Assembly (NCBI GenBank): GCA_026874595.1
Contig: CM049306.1
Span: 10,873,019 to 10,937,018 of the forward strand
Direction: 5' to 3'
Length of the DNA stretch: 64,000 nt
Origin: Sipunculus nudus
Taxonomy: Eukaryota; Annelida; Sipuncula; Golfingiida; Sipunculidae
Below the pieces are notes generated by a model that made no database searches, was not told the origin of the DNA, and was given only the letters and a program-made list of their open reading frames with translations. This document shows positions 12,340 to 23,848 of the stretch, piece by piece (within the stretch, counting starts at the first letter, position 1; the number at the start of each line of letters is the position of its first letter). The position numbers were made by a program, and so were the translations under genes.

Positions 12340-12606
12340 CCGGTGCGGTTTTACCGTGGCGGGGTCCCCTGTCTCCCGCTGAAGGGAGATCGAATCATTC
12401 TTCAGCTGAGCTTCCATTCAGGCTGTAGCCAGACTGTGCAGCTCCAATTGTAGACCCTCTAATTATATGCTAGCTTGTTATACGAGCCAGAGGACGCCGA
12501 CTGACTGCCTGTTGCTCTGGCACTGGTTGTCACACTTGTTCCTCTGATTGTTCATGTAGAACTGGTGTACGTTTGCGGCGTGTTCCATCAGACAACAGCT
12601 CAGGTA
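12340..12606 (+). promoter_or_regulatory. Candidate untranslated first exon with strong splice donor
   Basis: A GC-richer island ends in CAG|GTAAGT, a consensus 5' splice site with the cut after 12603. The preceding roughly 250 bases lack an open frame of any length, which would fit a non-coding leader exon on the + strand. An upstream CAACCAG|GTATGC at about 12146 is a second donor-like site. No TATA box is obvious. Confidence 0.2.
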
Positions 12607-13063
12607 AGTCCAAGCCGCATAATTATGGACTTCAACAACAAGCTATTTTAAATCACGGGATCAAATGATTAACACATCTGTTCAAATGCCTAAACTCCAA
12701 ATGTGTTAGAAATGAAAATATTTCAACTTACATGGTGATACTTAAAGTATTCAGTGTCGTATTTCCTAGAAACCTGGGACTTTCGCATCTAACTCATCAC
12801 AAGCCACGTGTCGCGTCACGAAGGTAGCTCGTAAACCGAAGGGTAATGATAACAAGCGCTTTACCTTGACGATGCTATTTACTAGGTTTCTACAATATCT
12901 GTTTTTTTTTATGAGTCAGCTCGAAATATCCATTTCTTTCGCCGTGAATGGAATAGTTTACATTTTTACTCACAATATGATGTCAAACTGATATGATTTC
13001 TGTTCTGAATGATTGATATTTTACGTGGATATTTAACTACTGTTTAACTAAATAATCTTTATA
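12607..13063. other. No feature recognised
   Basis: AT-rich DNA, intron-like if the donor at 12604 is real. It contains an 11-base T run at about 12902. Confidence 0.35.
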
Positions 13064-13069
13064 ACACAG

Positions 13070-13154
<85 letters not shown>

Positions 13155-13167
13155 CGCGTGTGTGTGT
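13064..13167. repeat. Compound (CA)n(TA)n(TG)n microsatellite
   Basis: About 35 bases of CA, 54 of TA, then TGTGCGCGTGTGTGTGT. The outer CA and TG blocks are complementary, so the whole tract is an inverted repeat able to form a long hairpin or cruciform. Confidence 0.95.
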
Positions 13168-16100
13168 AAAAGATATTGTGTATTTGTGGTATTTTCTGTA
13201 CCTTTCACAGAGTACTGATATTTTTAGGAAATCATTAGGAACTATGGTAAAACGCACAATAGCATTCATGAATTTCCCTAAATGTTCAATCATGCTCTTG
13301 AAAGAGTTGGGTAAGGAGATATGGTCTGGGAACCATTCCATTTCGTCTAGAATCAGCATCATGATTCAATATAATGTCGGTATGAAACAACAATTAGGAC
13401 ATTCTAGAATCAACGCCATAATTGACTGACAAGTCTGTGAATGAATACTGAAATGGTGTAATCAATAACACAAAGGATTCTCGAAGAAAGAAACCCTTCC
13501 AGGTTTTCTAACCGATTGTGATTCAAAAATAAAAAAAAACCATATTTATATATGTTTATAACCTACAAATCTACTTTGGGATTGTGTTCAAATCCAATAA
13601 CACAAGTTTGAACCTAGATTTTATTATAATAATTTGCGGAGAAGAAAATTGGTACTCTTCGTCACAGTTTACGCTCTGAATCTGTTATTCAGTTTCAACC
13701 ATTATTTACGGTCTGTAAAAAAAAGTGTCATATCGACAATATCATCAGAATCATCATAACCATCAACGTTTCCATAAATTTGTTTCCATAAAAACGTCGG
13801 AATATTTGAGGATTCGATGGTAATTTGAATAGCATTTGAAGTATAGGCCACGAGTCAAAATAAATAGAAAGAAAAAACATGCAAATTATGTTTAGGTAAC
13901 ATTTTTTATTCAATATATACATGAGAAAAACGATGATGTTCACGATATTCTGACGCCAATGACGGTATCAAGGGCTTGGATCACATGCATAAATAATAAT
14001 GTTGGTTCAGACGCTTGCAATTTTGACTATGACAAAAAGTCATGGGTTACGCCATTTCACTCGGCCAAAATGATGGCAAACAAACTTGAAACTGTGAAAT
14101 ATAGATGTGGAGGCATGTCTTGGCATTTTTATGCCATTTTCCCAATCTTGAGTTGAGCGTCTAACTTTGTCAGATGATAAACATTTTAGAAGATTACTGT
14201 AAAATTCCCTCATTTGCTGAAACGTCTTCCATCTAAGTTTTATGATATCAGCTTTCATGTCCGACGAAAGCTTATGATTCAATAAAAAAGAAGGACGAAT
14301 TTTTATCTTTAAAGGCTGATTACGGTCAATACTTTGTGTTGTCCCATGGGGTATAAGCGAGTGTAGGCATGACATGTCGAATGTCTCATGATCTTCTCTC
14401 GCTTTGTAGCCTTTCAAATATTTAACAAATCATAGAAACTTGTATTCATAAAAGGAACCTTTTCTCAGCCTTTTTAAATTATGGACCATCAATGTAATCA
14501 ATCAGTATCCACGATTCTAAAGTGAGGTGTTCAAAGGGTATTTTTAAATTTAGCTCTAATTTCATTTACACATAAGAAAGCACATCAAATGACGGGAGAG
14601 GGTGGATTGGTTTACAGACATTGTGCTATTTCTTCGTTCATGCCAACGTAGATATGAAATTTTAAACCAGATGACAGAGATCTTGAAAATTATTTAAGGA
14701 TGGCGCATATCCCTGACAAATATGACATGAAATAAAGAAAGAACGCATTAAGTAATTTTTTTCGTTCAAGTATATTCATCTCACTTTAGTAGACAGTGCT
14801 TTTACGACCGATGCAAGTGGACTTGCATGAGTATTAATGGTTCTGGTATAAATCTATATCTAACACCGTTAGGTCAAACAAACAAGAAATAAAATGCTCA
14901 ATACGGCGTGTTTATTGTAAGTACGGAGCGTGCCGTTTGTTTCCTTATTTTTCGGAAAAATACACGGATCAAGACAAAAGCAAATATTTGAAAACTTTCA
15001 GGAAGACCGATGTAAGTTCCTGAAAATGTATAAAGGAAACACGAAACCCAGTTCCTTTTCATTCTACCTTCATGATTTTAAGGAACCAAGACAGCAACAA
15101 AAATTACAGCATTACAGAAAATTTCGTGCTTATTTATTGAAAAACTGTCAATTATTATTATTTGTTTTTGTTTGGCTTTACATGCTTCATACACTGTGGT
15201 ATAGGATGGTTCAACTTACGGAATAATATATACTTGTATATTATATATTATACTTGGATAATAAAATATTAACAATATTTGAATGTGTTTTGCAAAAGGA
15301 GGACAAATTTTAACCTAAGCCAATAAAACTATTGAGAGCAAGACATTTGGTTACAGCATCTGGGTTCACATGACCAATGTGAATACCAACTCGTCTATAC
15401 GACTAAAACCTTTACCATGAAAGTTTACTTCTAATTGAAAATGGACGCACTTGTGTAAATGTATTTACTTGAATTGAGGTTTTCTCAATTATCGTCGAAT
15501 TTGAGCAATAATCCATATACCCATTTCTTCGTGTATCCAGCCGTGTTTTGACAGACCTGAACTGAGAAGCTTCACTGATCGAGTGCCCTGAAATTTCTTA
15601 CTTCTGTCACTTGCGGCGTCGGTTTCGATCCTGAATTCCGGAGTCTACTTATTAGCATCGTTTGTACAGGCTTGTGCGGAGAGACGGTCCCCGTGCTGCA
15701 ATTCCTGGTAGTACACTTTTGGCAACGGGTGAGAATTGACAGGTCCTCATATGGAGATCCTCCTAAAGCGTATGGTGTAAAACACCTCTCATATAATGGA
15801 TGGAATAATTGACCAGCACCAGACTGTCATTTGTGCACGGGTCACCCCTTCATATGCTTTGATCCTTGAAACACGAACATATTTACACAGCAGCCTTTTG
15901 AACGGTATTTGATAAAGATGGTTCAATGACCTGTTTACTCTAATTCTATAGAATGTGGAAGTATGGAGATTCACATAGGGAATAGGTTCTGTTAAACCCT
16001 CTCGAAACTTGATAATCCTCAAGTTACAAGTTGTTATGGCAGATTTCTTAAATACTGCTCATCTTGTTTCGTTCTATACTACAGCACACGTTCGGTTTGA

Positions 16101-17260
16101 AGTGTGTTTTTATAGGTCCAGACTTCTGTTCTGTCTCCATGTTACACATGTGAAAGGAAAATCTGCATGTAGGTTGTTTAACTGGTGCTTTGTTTAACTT
16201 GCTCTTTATGTATGTAATTTAATAGATCACCATCACTAACCTATAAATTCTTAGAATGGTCATATATCCCAGCTTTATAATTTTCTCTGCAAATTAGAAC
16301 CTTTAGGATCTTCCACTCCAAGCCAAACTTCCTTCAACTAAATAGTACGAGTCCCGCATTCGTTAATTGTAAGCCATGCATGTATTATGATATTAATATA
16401 AGACTCTTATGTATAAATACTAAAATTCTTAATATGTCAGACAAATATTTACTTGTTAGGAAAAGCCGCTTCAATGACATGATAAAATTGTTTTGAGCTT
16501 ACTTTATTAACATAAAACGGCAACAACAATGTGAACTGGCGTTATTTCACGAAAACAGTGCACTTTGGTGAGTGATATGCTAGTACACGTATCCTCAACG
16601 CTGTTCTGTGGCCCCAAGCCCATGATTCTGATCTCACTGGGTTACAGGACATGTAATAATTCAGATCCTTGACAAACGTGCCCGTCCCAGGCAATAAAAC
16701 CGTTGTATTAAAAATAAAGTGAGATAATTTGATAGAGGGGAAATCTGATAAATGGCAACACTGATGCTGATGGGATGGTGGAGACAGTCCCCCGAGCAAG
16801 TCAGCGAGGTGCACCATCGGTCCTCATTTAGAAGGAAGCCGAAGGCTTATTACGGCAGTCCCATAGCAATCTTTTGGCGGTAAAGATTCAATCCCATGTC
16901 TTGGCTTTAGTGATGGATGAGTAGGAGTTACCCGAGTATACATCAGGCCGACCCTAGGGGCCTCATTGGTCGTAAAAGGGGCGGACCCAGGAAGATTGAA
17001 AAAAGGAGGTCCAGACTTAAGGGACGAGAATGGACTCAATTCTGATGCTATGACTCTCAGCAGACAAAAATACAGCCTGACGAACTTTACATGTATTTTG
17101 GAAATCAGTAATATCATAAGGATCTTATAATTGTACATTATCTTTAATCACTACTGGAAGCCTATCATTATAATAAAGTATGGTATGCATATTTACCGAA
17201 TGGTAAAAGACATCGTTATATATGTATTTAGTCTTTTCATTTGTACTTTTTCGTGTTCTT

Positions 17261-17261
<1 letters not shown>
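13168..17261. other. Long stretch without a recognised gene
   Basis: Mostly unique. Open frames at 13160-13429 plus, 14040-14417 minus (125 codons), 14930-15226 plus and 16542-17138 minus carry no recognisable domain and are near the length expected by chance. The segment 16690-17050 is GC-richer and may be an old repeat, but I found no partner copy in the window. Confidence 0.4.

Positions 17262-17311
<50 letters not shown>
17262..17311. repeat. (TA)n microsatellite
   Basis: About 50 bases of uninterrupted TA dinucleotides. Confidence 0.95.
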
Positions 17312-17316
<5 letters not shown>

Positions 17317-17499
17317 TGTATTTCAAAATTGTTGATTATATTATCACTGCCTATTACCCGTTCTTGCGCTTGGACGTTTTGGCATAGATTGTCCAAGACG
17401 GGTTTCCATGAGTCGAGTTCATCCGCTGACACAGTTTTTAATATATTGTTACGGGGTGACATAAAAGCGGACCGAACTGTTTCAGTAGTGAAGCTTGAT

Positions 17500-17577
17500 T
17501 TGCTAGCGAAGCGGTTGGTACGCCGGACCTGTGCGCCACCTTTATGGGTTCGAATCCCGGATCGGCCCTGTTTTTTT
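17500..17577 (+). mobile_element. tRNA-related SINE head
   Basis: A box A-like TAGCGAAGCGGTTGGTA (17504-17520) and a perfect box B GGTTCGAATCC (17547-17557) are spaced as in a tRNA gene, and a T7 run (17571-17577) could end RNA polymerase III transcription. The T arm can pair (GGG with CCC), but there is no matching 5' acceptor strand, so this is not an intact tRNA. It is unlike the other SINE family in the window. Confidence 0.5.
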
Positions 17578-18059
17578 CCCTTTATTTCGTAATAATATGG
17601 CATTCCCATTGAAAGTGAATTACTAAAACAACGTCAAATTTCTAAGTATTTAATGGAAAATATGGAAAAGGATCCCTTTATACACACTTAGCATCGTATA
17701 CGACAATTTAAGTCCAACTTATCATATTAATTATTATTAGTAACCGCAGGAACGGCAAAGGTGCTTGTAGTAGTAGTAAAAGTAGTAGTAAATTTGTATA
17801 AATTATGACAGCAAATATGATATAGAAATGTGGCTTGTCCATCCAAATCAGCAGTGCAGCCATTGTGCTAATATATTACGGCTCCCTGCAAAAGTTAAAA
17901 CTCATTTATATATCCCTGACTGACCATAATGGCCTTGGTTCCTTCAGTACGCTCTCGTTTCAGATAAAAAAAACTCATTGGAATGATTTTTTTTCATTTT
18001 TATTTAAGTGGATATATTTGGTTTCCGGTGCTCTTTCCTTTTTGTTTTGTCTTGTTTGA
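17578..18059. other. No feature recognised
   Basis: AT-rich DNA with a short AGT trinucleotide run at about 17766-17790. The 74-codon frame at 17835-18059 has no motif. Confidence 0.4.
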
Positions 18060-18170
18060 CTCAATTAGCCGCCAGACAGATGAATGGAAACACTGGCCCG
18101 CTGGTAATAGCTAAAAGACCAGACAAGAGGTAATTTCACGGTAATTACCAAGTGGCAATACTGCGATGTA
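18060..18170. promoter_or_regulatory. Candidate regulatory block with homeodomain-type sites
   Basis: Balanced-composition DNA containing CAATTAGC, CAGACAGATG, GGTAATTTCACGGTAATTACC-type spacing with the perfect palindrome GGTAATTACC (18140-18149), and an overlapping NK2-like CCAAGTGG. Clusters like this are typical of developmental enhancers, but the call is inference from motif density only. Confidence 0.2.
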
Positions 18171-18639
18171 TAGTTAAATACTAAAGCCCTCTGCTCACAT
18201 TCGTCGTCATCCATTGTCGTTACATTTAATTAAGGAACAGCAATGAAGACTTGATGGACAATAACTGTTCGATTTTATTTACCCTTAAATGAGCAATGAA
18301 AAGAATAAAAATATGATTAAAACGTATGTAATGGAAACAACGCAAATACTTATTTTAACTACATGTACAGTGTTAATCTTGGTACATTTGACGCAAGGCC
18401 TGTATATACAACATCAGTCCGTCCGCGATTAACAGGTTAGGGTTATCTGACAGAACCGCCCTTTTAATGCTTTCATGCGCATGGTAATAAAAGGAAATAA
18501 AACAAATACCTAGCAAATTAGACTCAATTGTAAAGGAACATAAGACACCCTAAACCATTTAACAAGTGTACCATATAACATATTTCAGTCATAATCCAAC
18601 TAAGCTTTAGCGTGTCCATGGTAAATAAGGGAACTAGTG
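18171..18639. other. No feature recognised
   Basis: Unique AT-rich DNA leading into the minisatellite. Confidence 0.4.
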
Positions 18640-19036
18640 ATGGTGGACTCGAATCCGACCTTGGACTCGAGTCCGGACTTGGGTCCACTTTTTAGGGACC
18701 CGGACTTGGACTCCAGCGTCTTGGACTCGGACTTGGACTCCAGCGTCTTGGACTCGGACTTGGACTCGAGCGTCTTGGACTCGGACCTGGACTCGAGCGT
18801 CTTGGACTCGGACTTGGACTCGATCGTCTTGGACTCGGACCTGGACTCGAGCGTCTTGGACTCGGACCTGGACTCGAGCGTCTTGGACTCGGACTTGGAC
18901 TCGAGCGTCTTGGACTCGGACCTGGACTCGAGCGTCTTGGACTCGGACTTGGACTCGAGCGTCTTGGACTCGGACTTGGACTCGAGCGTCTTGGACTCGA
19001 GCGTCTTGGACTCGGACTTGGACTCAGACTTGGAGT
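18640..19036. repeat. 27-bp minisatellite, 12 copies
   Basis: The unit runs CGTCTTGGACTCGGACTTGG plus ACTCGAG. Twelve CGTCTT starts occur between 18717 and 19006. One copy is shortened to 15 bp, and others differ at a T/C in ACYTGG. Since 27 is divisible by three, the array is open on both strands: + reads SSVLDSDLD repeats (18637-19038), - reads KTLESKSES repeats (18600-19103). Nothing indicates that either is translated. Confidence 0.95.
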
Positions 19037-19198
19037 AAGGACCCGAGAAGTCAGGCCGAGTCCATCTCGAGTCCAGCAGAAGGAAAGCTCTGTCACATAC
19101 CATAAAGACATAATTATATACAGGTGCGAGCTAACAGAATATTAAAAAAAACCACTTTTATACCAAGCTGAAGTACTGCATCCAGAGATTTAATTAAA

Positions 19199-19468
19199 CC
19201 ATAATTAACGTAAAAAGACATGTGTAATCTGACATGAAAATACTTATGATAATTTCTACAAAGTTACTTTTTAAATTTCTATTTATAAAGAGATTTTAAA
19301 ATACTCGGACTCGGACTTAGATTCGGGTTCCAGATGGCCATAATTAAGGTAAAACACGGGTAAACTGACATGAAAATACTTATGATAATCTCAACAACGT
19401 AACATTTTAAATTTCTTTTTATAAGGAGATTTTTAAAAGACGCGGACTTGGATTCGGGTTCCAGTTGA
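19199..19468. repeat. Tandem duplication, unit about 135 bp
   Basis: Two adjacent copies (19199-19337 and 19338-19468) share ATAATTAA, CTGACATGAAAATACTTATGATAA, TTTAAATTTCT and a terminal GGACTTRGATTCGGGTTCCAG. The terminal GGACTTGGATTC is the same motif as the 27-bp minisatellite just upstream. Confidence 0.8.
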
Positions 19469-19802
19469 CCATGACTCAAAGAAGGTTGGCTTGGACTCGA
19501 ACCTCTCGGACTTGGACTCGGACCTTATCAGACTTCTTGAAAATAAATCGAAAATCATCCTTGTATCACTTCAACAAGGTGCAACATATAACCGAGGTGA
19601 ATAAATGTATTTCACCGTCATTATTGTAAAATGAAAATTTACATTCATTGGATGTTGCCTCTTCTTTTTCATTTTTAATAAAGACACAAAGCTCTTAGTT
19701 TCAATTGTTAGTGACAGAGGATCACCCTTCAGCCAGAGGTTGTTTCTACTCAAAACGAAATTCTTCCAGTAAGGCACTGTTAGACTACTTTTCCTAACTA
19801 CT
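19469..19802. other. Minisatellite-like motifs, then nothing
   Basis: 19484-19530 repeats TTGGACTCGAACC and CGGACTTGGACTCGGACC, strays of the 27-bp family. The remainder has no recognised feature. Confidence 0.5.
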
Positions 19803-19999
19803 GTCTAACTTTAAAATAAAAATTCGTTATATTTCAAGGAATCACCATCTGTTCAGTGAAGTCTTTACAAAAAAAAAACACCCAAGATGTCTTGAAACAT
19901 TACTTATCCACCGTATATGCACGGACTACATAAATTACCTACGTCACTACATTTATACCTACGCGCCCCGGTGCATTGTGGGTAACTAATTTCGATGCT
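19803..19999. repeat. Dispersed repeat, copy 1 of 2
   Basis: Shares ordered blocks with 44892-45150: AACTTTAAAATMAAAATT, TTATCCA-GTAT-GACGGACTACAT, TACCTA-G and CCGGTGCATTG. No inverted ends were found. It may be an old MITE or SINE relic. Confidence 0.6.
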
Positions 20000-21869
20000 C
20001 TTGCGAATCCGATTCTGCTCGGTGTGACTCAGGATACCTTCTCATTTACACATTGTTTGCTCTGGCTGGCCGATTCCTTTGCACGAAAACTCCAAGCAGC
20101 AGATGATGGATTCAAGGATGCAAATTAATCATTTATTGGTCATTCACCTGTAAAGCAAGGTCATTTCCAATGAAATGATTAAACGTTGACATTTATCCAA
20201 GCTTGGCTTAGAAATTCCAAATTACAACGCTCACAGAATAAGCTTTTTAGCTGATCGCTCTCCTTTTGCGTTCTTCCGCTTAAGTCCCTGCACCGTTTTC
20301 CTGTGATAATAAAAGACTGTAGTTTGTATAAAGTTGAAATTATGAGCCACGGAGCGTAAACACTGACTGATTGACTGAAGGCGGTTTGAAAATTACAAGT
20401 TAATGTAACGTGAAGTTATTATCCTCCTCTTTTACATTTCCTTTTCTAACATTTCAGAGGTGTCATCTAAGCTCTTTATAGGCGTCAACGCAGAGACAGA
20501 TGTAACAAAGAGTAAACTTTTACGACAGTGAACATTTTTTGTAAATCCATCGAGTGCTTTAAGCTCGCTAAAAGCTTCTTATTAGTAGTTTTTACCTGAT
20601 ATTTAAGCAATCTCCCGCTCTTGTTTAAATAATTTCTACTTCAGTTTACTGAGTTTAATTTTCAATATTGGCGCATTCCCACAAACGGATATTAAGCTTT
20701 TGTATTGACTTGAATAGAGGCCGTTTCTCTAGCTTCAACAGCTGTCAATAACATCTGCGTGAGGCCATATATGGGAACAAATGGGTGGTGCTTGTAAAGA
20801 AACAGACTTGGCACAACCTGAAACTGTGCACCGATTTTTTTCTTCCTCAGGGAATTTCATGAATAACTAATGTTACACCTAGTGTGACAGTGAATATAAA
20901 ATACAAAAAAAAGAATTGAATATAATCAAAGTTTCAGTTTAAAATTTGAAATTTCCTTTTTTATTTTTTTATGAATCAGACTTGACTTGGTGTTTATCGG
21001 AGCTTTAAAATTGAATTTCCCTTTAATATTTGATTTGCATTGAACTGTGTTGGATCCACCAATTTCTATTTGAGGGTTGGCTGGCCAAGGTATCATTTAG
21101 ATAATTGAAGCTCGTTTTATTCATCTGACAAGAGACCGCTAGAGTAGCGCCAAAATGGAGGAGGTTCATAATGGCTAATTTTGTAACAGAACTGAAGATA
21201 GAGTGTGACACTAGCATTTCGATGCTGGACATAAAAAGTCTCATTTAGAAATTAAAGTAGGTGGAGAAAATAAATGATCTAATCAGCCCACGCAGTGTTG
21301 GTTGTGGCCCGGTTTGCTTTGTGCTATCTGTGTTAAATATTACTCTGAATCCTACTGAGTAGGTTGGAAAATAATGTTTTACGGTATGGAGGAAATACAA
21401 GACATTAACGACTGTAATTGACTGTTATAATCAACACAAAGAAATGTGCAAATGAAACACAACTTTAATCTAAAACGCACCGGCTCCGCATGGAGTAAAC
21501 GCGGGTCTCTCCCTGTGATACACGGGTATACGCACGGTTTGTGTGGTATACGGTGATTGTGGTGCAACGTGTACAGACTCCTTGGAGCAGTTTTTTTACG
21601 TGACTCAGTGCAGTTTTGTCATCGATACCATATGACTGAATGATTGTTACATCGTTTGTTACATCAATTGTTACACCCATCATTTCTACATTGGACTAAT
21701 TATTTATCTTCATGTTCATTAGTGAGTGGTAACCACGCAGTCATATATTAATAAATAGCAGTTCCAACTACCATACTCATACTGAACGAATGGATGATAC
21801 TGCTCAAACCGGTCTTCTTCAGCATTGTCTTGTTATAACTAACAGGGATGTCCTCGAACCAGAATCCCC
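20000..21869. other. Unique DNA with regulatory-looking segments
   Basis: No gene or transposon recognised. Two segments stand out for balanced composition: 20060-20180 (contains ATGCAAATTAATCATTTATT, an octamer next to TAAT sites) and 20720-20850 (see the separate entry). Open frames at 21023-21244, 21379-21683 and 21748-21951 on the minus strand have no motif. Confidence 0.35.
20720..20850. promoter_or_regulatory. Candidate regulatory block with CArG box
   Basis: Contains a perfect SRF-type CArG box, CCATATATGG (20765-20774), an E-box joined to a TALE-type site (CAGCTGTCA, about 20740), and TGTAAAGAAACA, forkhead-like. These are seen directly; a regulatory role is inferred. Confidence 0.2.
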
Positions 21870-22062
21870 GATCATAAGCTTCCCCTGAGGTACCCCCGGA
21901 AAGGTGCACTCGTTTGTGAGTGAAAACGGCCATTGGGCATGGCCTTCCCATTAAGCCTGGAGAGCGCTAACCCTGGTTGAGACCGACTGTGAAAATCTCA
22001 CCGTCCCGGCTTATATTTTGAAATCACGAGTCCTGTGCTTCTACCCCTGGGCCTCAACAACT
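21870..22062 (-). mobile_element. tRNA-derived SINE, family A, degenerate copy
   Basis: Reading the minus strand from 22062, a box A-like GGGGTAGAAGCACAGGACT and a decayed box B precede the family body: TTTTCACAGTCGGTCTCAAC, AGCGCTCTCCAGGCTTAATG, GGAAGGCC, CACTCACAAACGAGTGCACC and TTTCCGGGGGT. The body matches the copies at 44061-44334 and 62691-62870. It is much decayed. Confidence 0.7.
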
Positions 22063-22500
22063 GGTATTTAAATGAACAAACATTAACATTCAACGATCCT
22101 CTTGCAGGCTGATGCAATCGTATAGCGCCAGTTGTGAAAAACTACCGGATTAACCAAAGGCTAGTTATGTAAACATGCAGGTAAGAGACGCGGTTGTAAC
22201 TATCTATATGAGACTGATAGTCAGGTTTGATTAGGATAATCCTTTTCTGGAAACCACTGCTGTCATTTGGAAGCGTTTGTAATGAAAGATTTGCAGAGTT
22301 ATTGAATCGGAGTAATGATAAACAAGTGGATGATGATGACTCATGACATGCCGCTCTGAGCGCGGAAGGCAGCTGCACGCGGGATCTCTGTGATAGAATT
22401 TCCATTATAGCTACAACCAAACAGGGACTGGTATAATCTGTGCCCGCCCATGTGATGAAAAACGTTCACACAAAACGCAGTGTCTGTTCTATCCATTGAT
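22063..22500. other. No feature recognised
   Basis: Unique DNA. Minus-strand frames at 22142-22420 and 22341-22760 have no known domain; the latter gets its length from the repeats downstream. Confidence 0.4.
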
Positions 22501-22620
22501 GTAGTCGAGTCCACACCATCTGAGACCGAGTAAAAGTCCGAGTCCAGCCACCTCCAGTCCAACTTGGAGTCCTTGAGGTACGAGTCCAAGTCCGCCTTCT
22601 TGGAGTCCGAGTCATTTTGA
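22501..22620 (-). repeat. GAGTCCAAGTCCG repeat cluster
   Basis: Degenerate repeats of GAGTCCNAGTCC (GAGTCCACACC, GAGTCCAGCCACC, ACGAGTCCAAGTCCGCC, GGAGTCCGAGTC). This is the 27-bp minisatellite motif of 18640-19036 in the opposite orientation and more decayed. Confidence 0.65.
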
Positions 22621-22682
22621 GTCAGTTCTATACTAATGAAGCGTATTGCTGCCACCTGGTAAAAGAAAAATAAATTATTATC

Positions 22683-22826
22683 TTGCACGCACGATATATT
22701 TTCTCGCACGTACGACATACTATCTCGCACGTACGACGTAATATCTCGTACGTACGACATACTAATTCATACCTACTACTTGCTATCCCGTACGTACGAC
22801 ATATTATCTCGTACGTAAGACATAAA
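22683..22826. repeat. 21-bp minisatellite built on CGTACGTACG
   Basis: About seven units of the form TCTCGYACGTACGACATACTA. The core CGTACGTACG is self-complementary, so each unit can form a short hairpin. The unit length is a multiple of three, giving open repeats (SYVRHT on +, MSYVRDI on -) that look incidental. Confidence 0.85.
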
Positions 22827-22949
22827 TCTTACGAATCTAATTCACAGTCAACACAACTTGCTAACTGATATATGCATAAGTAATATATAAATATCCAATA
22901 ATGTATGTTCTCAGCCTCCTTGCAAATAGCAGGATCACCGTTGAAAAGA

Positions 22950-22954
<5 letters not shown>

Positions 22955-23007
<53 letters not shown>
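22955..23007. repeat. (TA)n microsatellite
   Basis: About 50 bases of TA dinucleotides preceded by CACACA. Confidence 0.95.
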
Positions 23008-23009
<2 letters not shown>

Positions 23010-23342
23010 TTATTCATAAACATATGTATAAAGCCTATTTTCACTTGCGAAACTAAAATTAAGAAACGAGACAATGCACAAATGCCAGTGTTTCTGTTTC
23101 AAATGTGACGAAACAACTGTCGTTGATATGATAATGAAATCAAACATGAAATCTAGAAATAAATTTATTTTAATTAAAACAAACATACAATGTATATAGC
23201 TTCATTTTTAGCAGGTCTGATTTATATATAATATGCATTGGTAGTGTGCCCATTAATCTGTTGAACCAATGATTGGTTGCTATCTTTTATAATCGATTAA
23301 ATTGGTTGAATATTTGTGTTCTTATATCTCCAACGGGATAAG
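23008..23342. other. No feature recognised
   Basis: AT-rich unique DNA. Confidence 0.4.
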
Positions 23343-23373
23343 ATTCTTTACATGTGCTTGCACAATCGCTATT

Positions 23374-23434
<61 letters not shown>

Positions 23435-23467
23435 CATTCTTTACATGTGCTTGCACAATCGTTATTG

Positions 23468-23555
<88 letters not shown>
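23343..23555. repeat. Duplicated unit: 35-bp segment plus (TA)n
   Basis: CTTTACATGTGCTTGCACAA and its 15-base continuation occur twice (about 23346-23380 and 23438-23472), differing at two or three positions, and each is followed by a long (TA)n tract (about 47 and 82 bases). The second tract ends at a MITE. Confidence 0.85.
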
Positions 23556-23558
<3 letters not shown>

Positions 23559-23848
23559 TAAAACCTGTCTAAAGCGGTGGGCTTTGATGTTGCACGGGGC
23601 GAGTGATCAGTGTCCGCCGGAGATGGCGTATCGTGTCCGTATTTGTCAGCTTCATTTACTCTTAGAATGTTGGTTTGAGTTGAAATCTGCTGTCTGTTGT
23701 CCGCAGTAGTGAGGTGTCTGCCTCACAGAGCTTCACAGAGGTTCCGCTTATACATAAATTATAGGAACTTTTGAAGGGACTTAACCAATCTGCCCGTTAT
23801 AGCCAGTTGTCCCCCTAAGTGAGGTGTCCTTTAGACCAGTTTTCACTG
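23556..23848. mobile_element. Tc1/mariner- or pogo-type MITE with TA target duplication
   Basis: The left end ACATTAAAACCTGTCTAAAG and the reverse complement of the right end, CAGTGAAAACTGGTCTAAAG, are imperfect inverted repeats of about 24 bp. TA flanks both sides (23554-23555 and 23849-23850). The 293-bp body has no transposase. It is inserted at the end of a (TA)n tract, which is simply a dense source of TA targets. Confidence 0.65.

Noticed and set aside
14040-14417. 125-codon minus-strand open frame as a gene
   Set aside because: No domain, no codon bias, and its length is near chance for this composition.
16542-17138. Two minus-strand frames as exons of one gene
   Set aside because: No acceptor or donor links them and no protein similarity is recognised.
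17500-17577. Functional tRNA gene
   Set aside because: Boxes A and B are present, but the acceptor stem cannot form, so it is called a SINE head.
18600-19111. Ser/Asp- or Ser/Lys-rich repeat proteins on both strands
   Set aside because: The 27-bp unit keeps any frame open; there is no start context, flanking coding sequence or splice signal that favours one.
22829-23709. Open frames with YIYIYI repeats
   Set aside because: They are translations of (TA)n microsatellites; the same holds near 6885-7130, 13048-13362, 17131-17609, 24760-24966 and 32687-33086.
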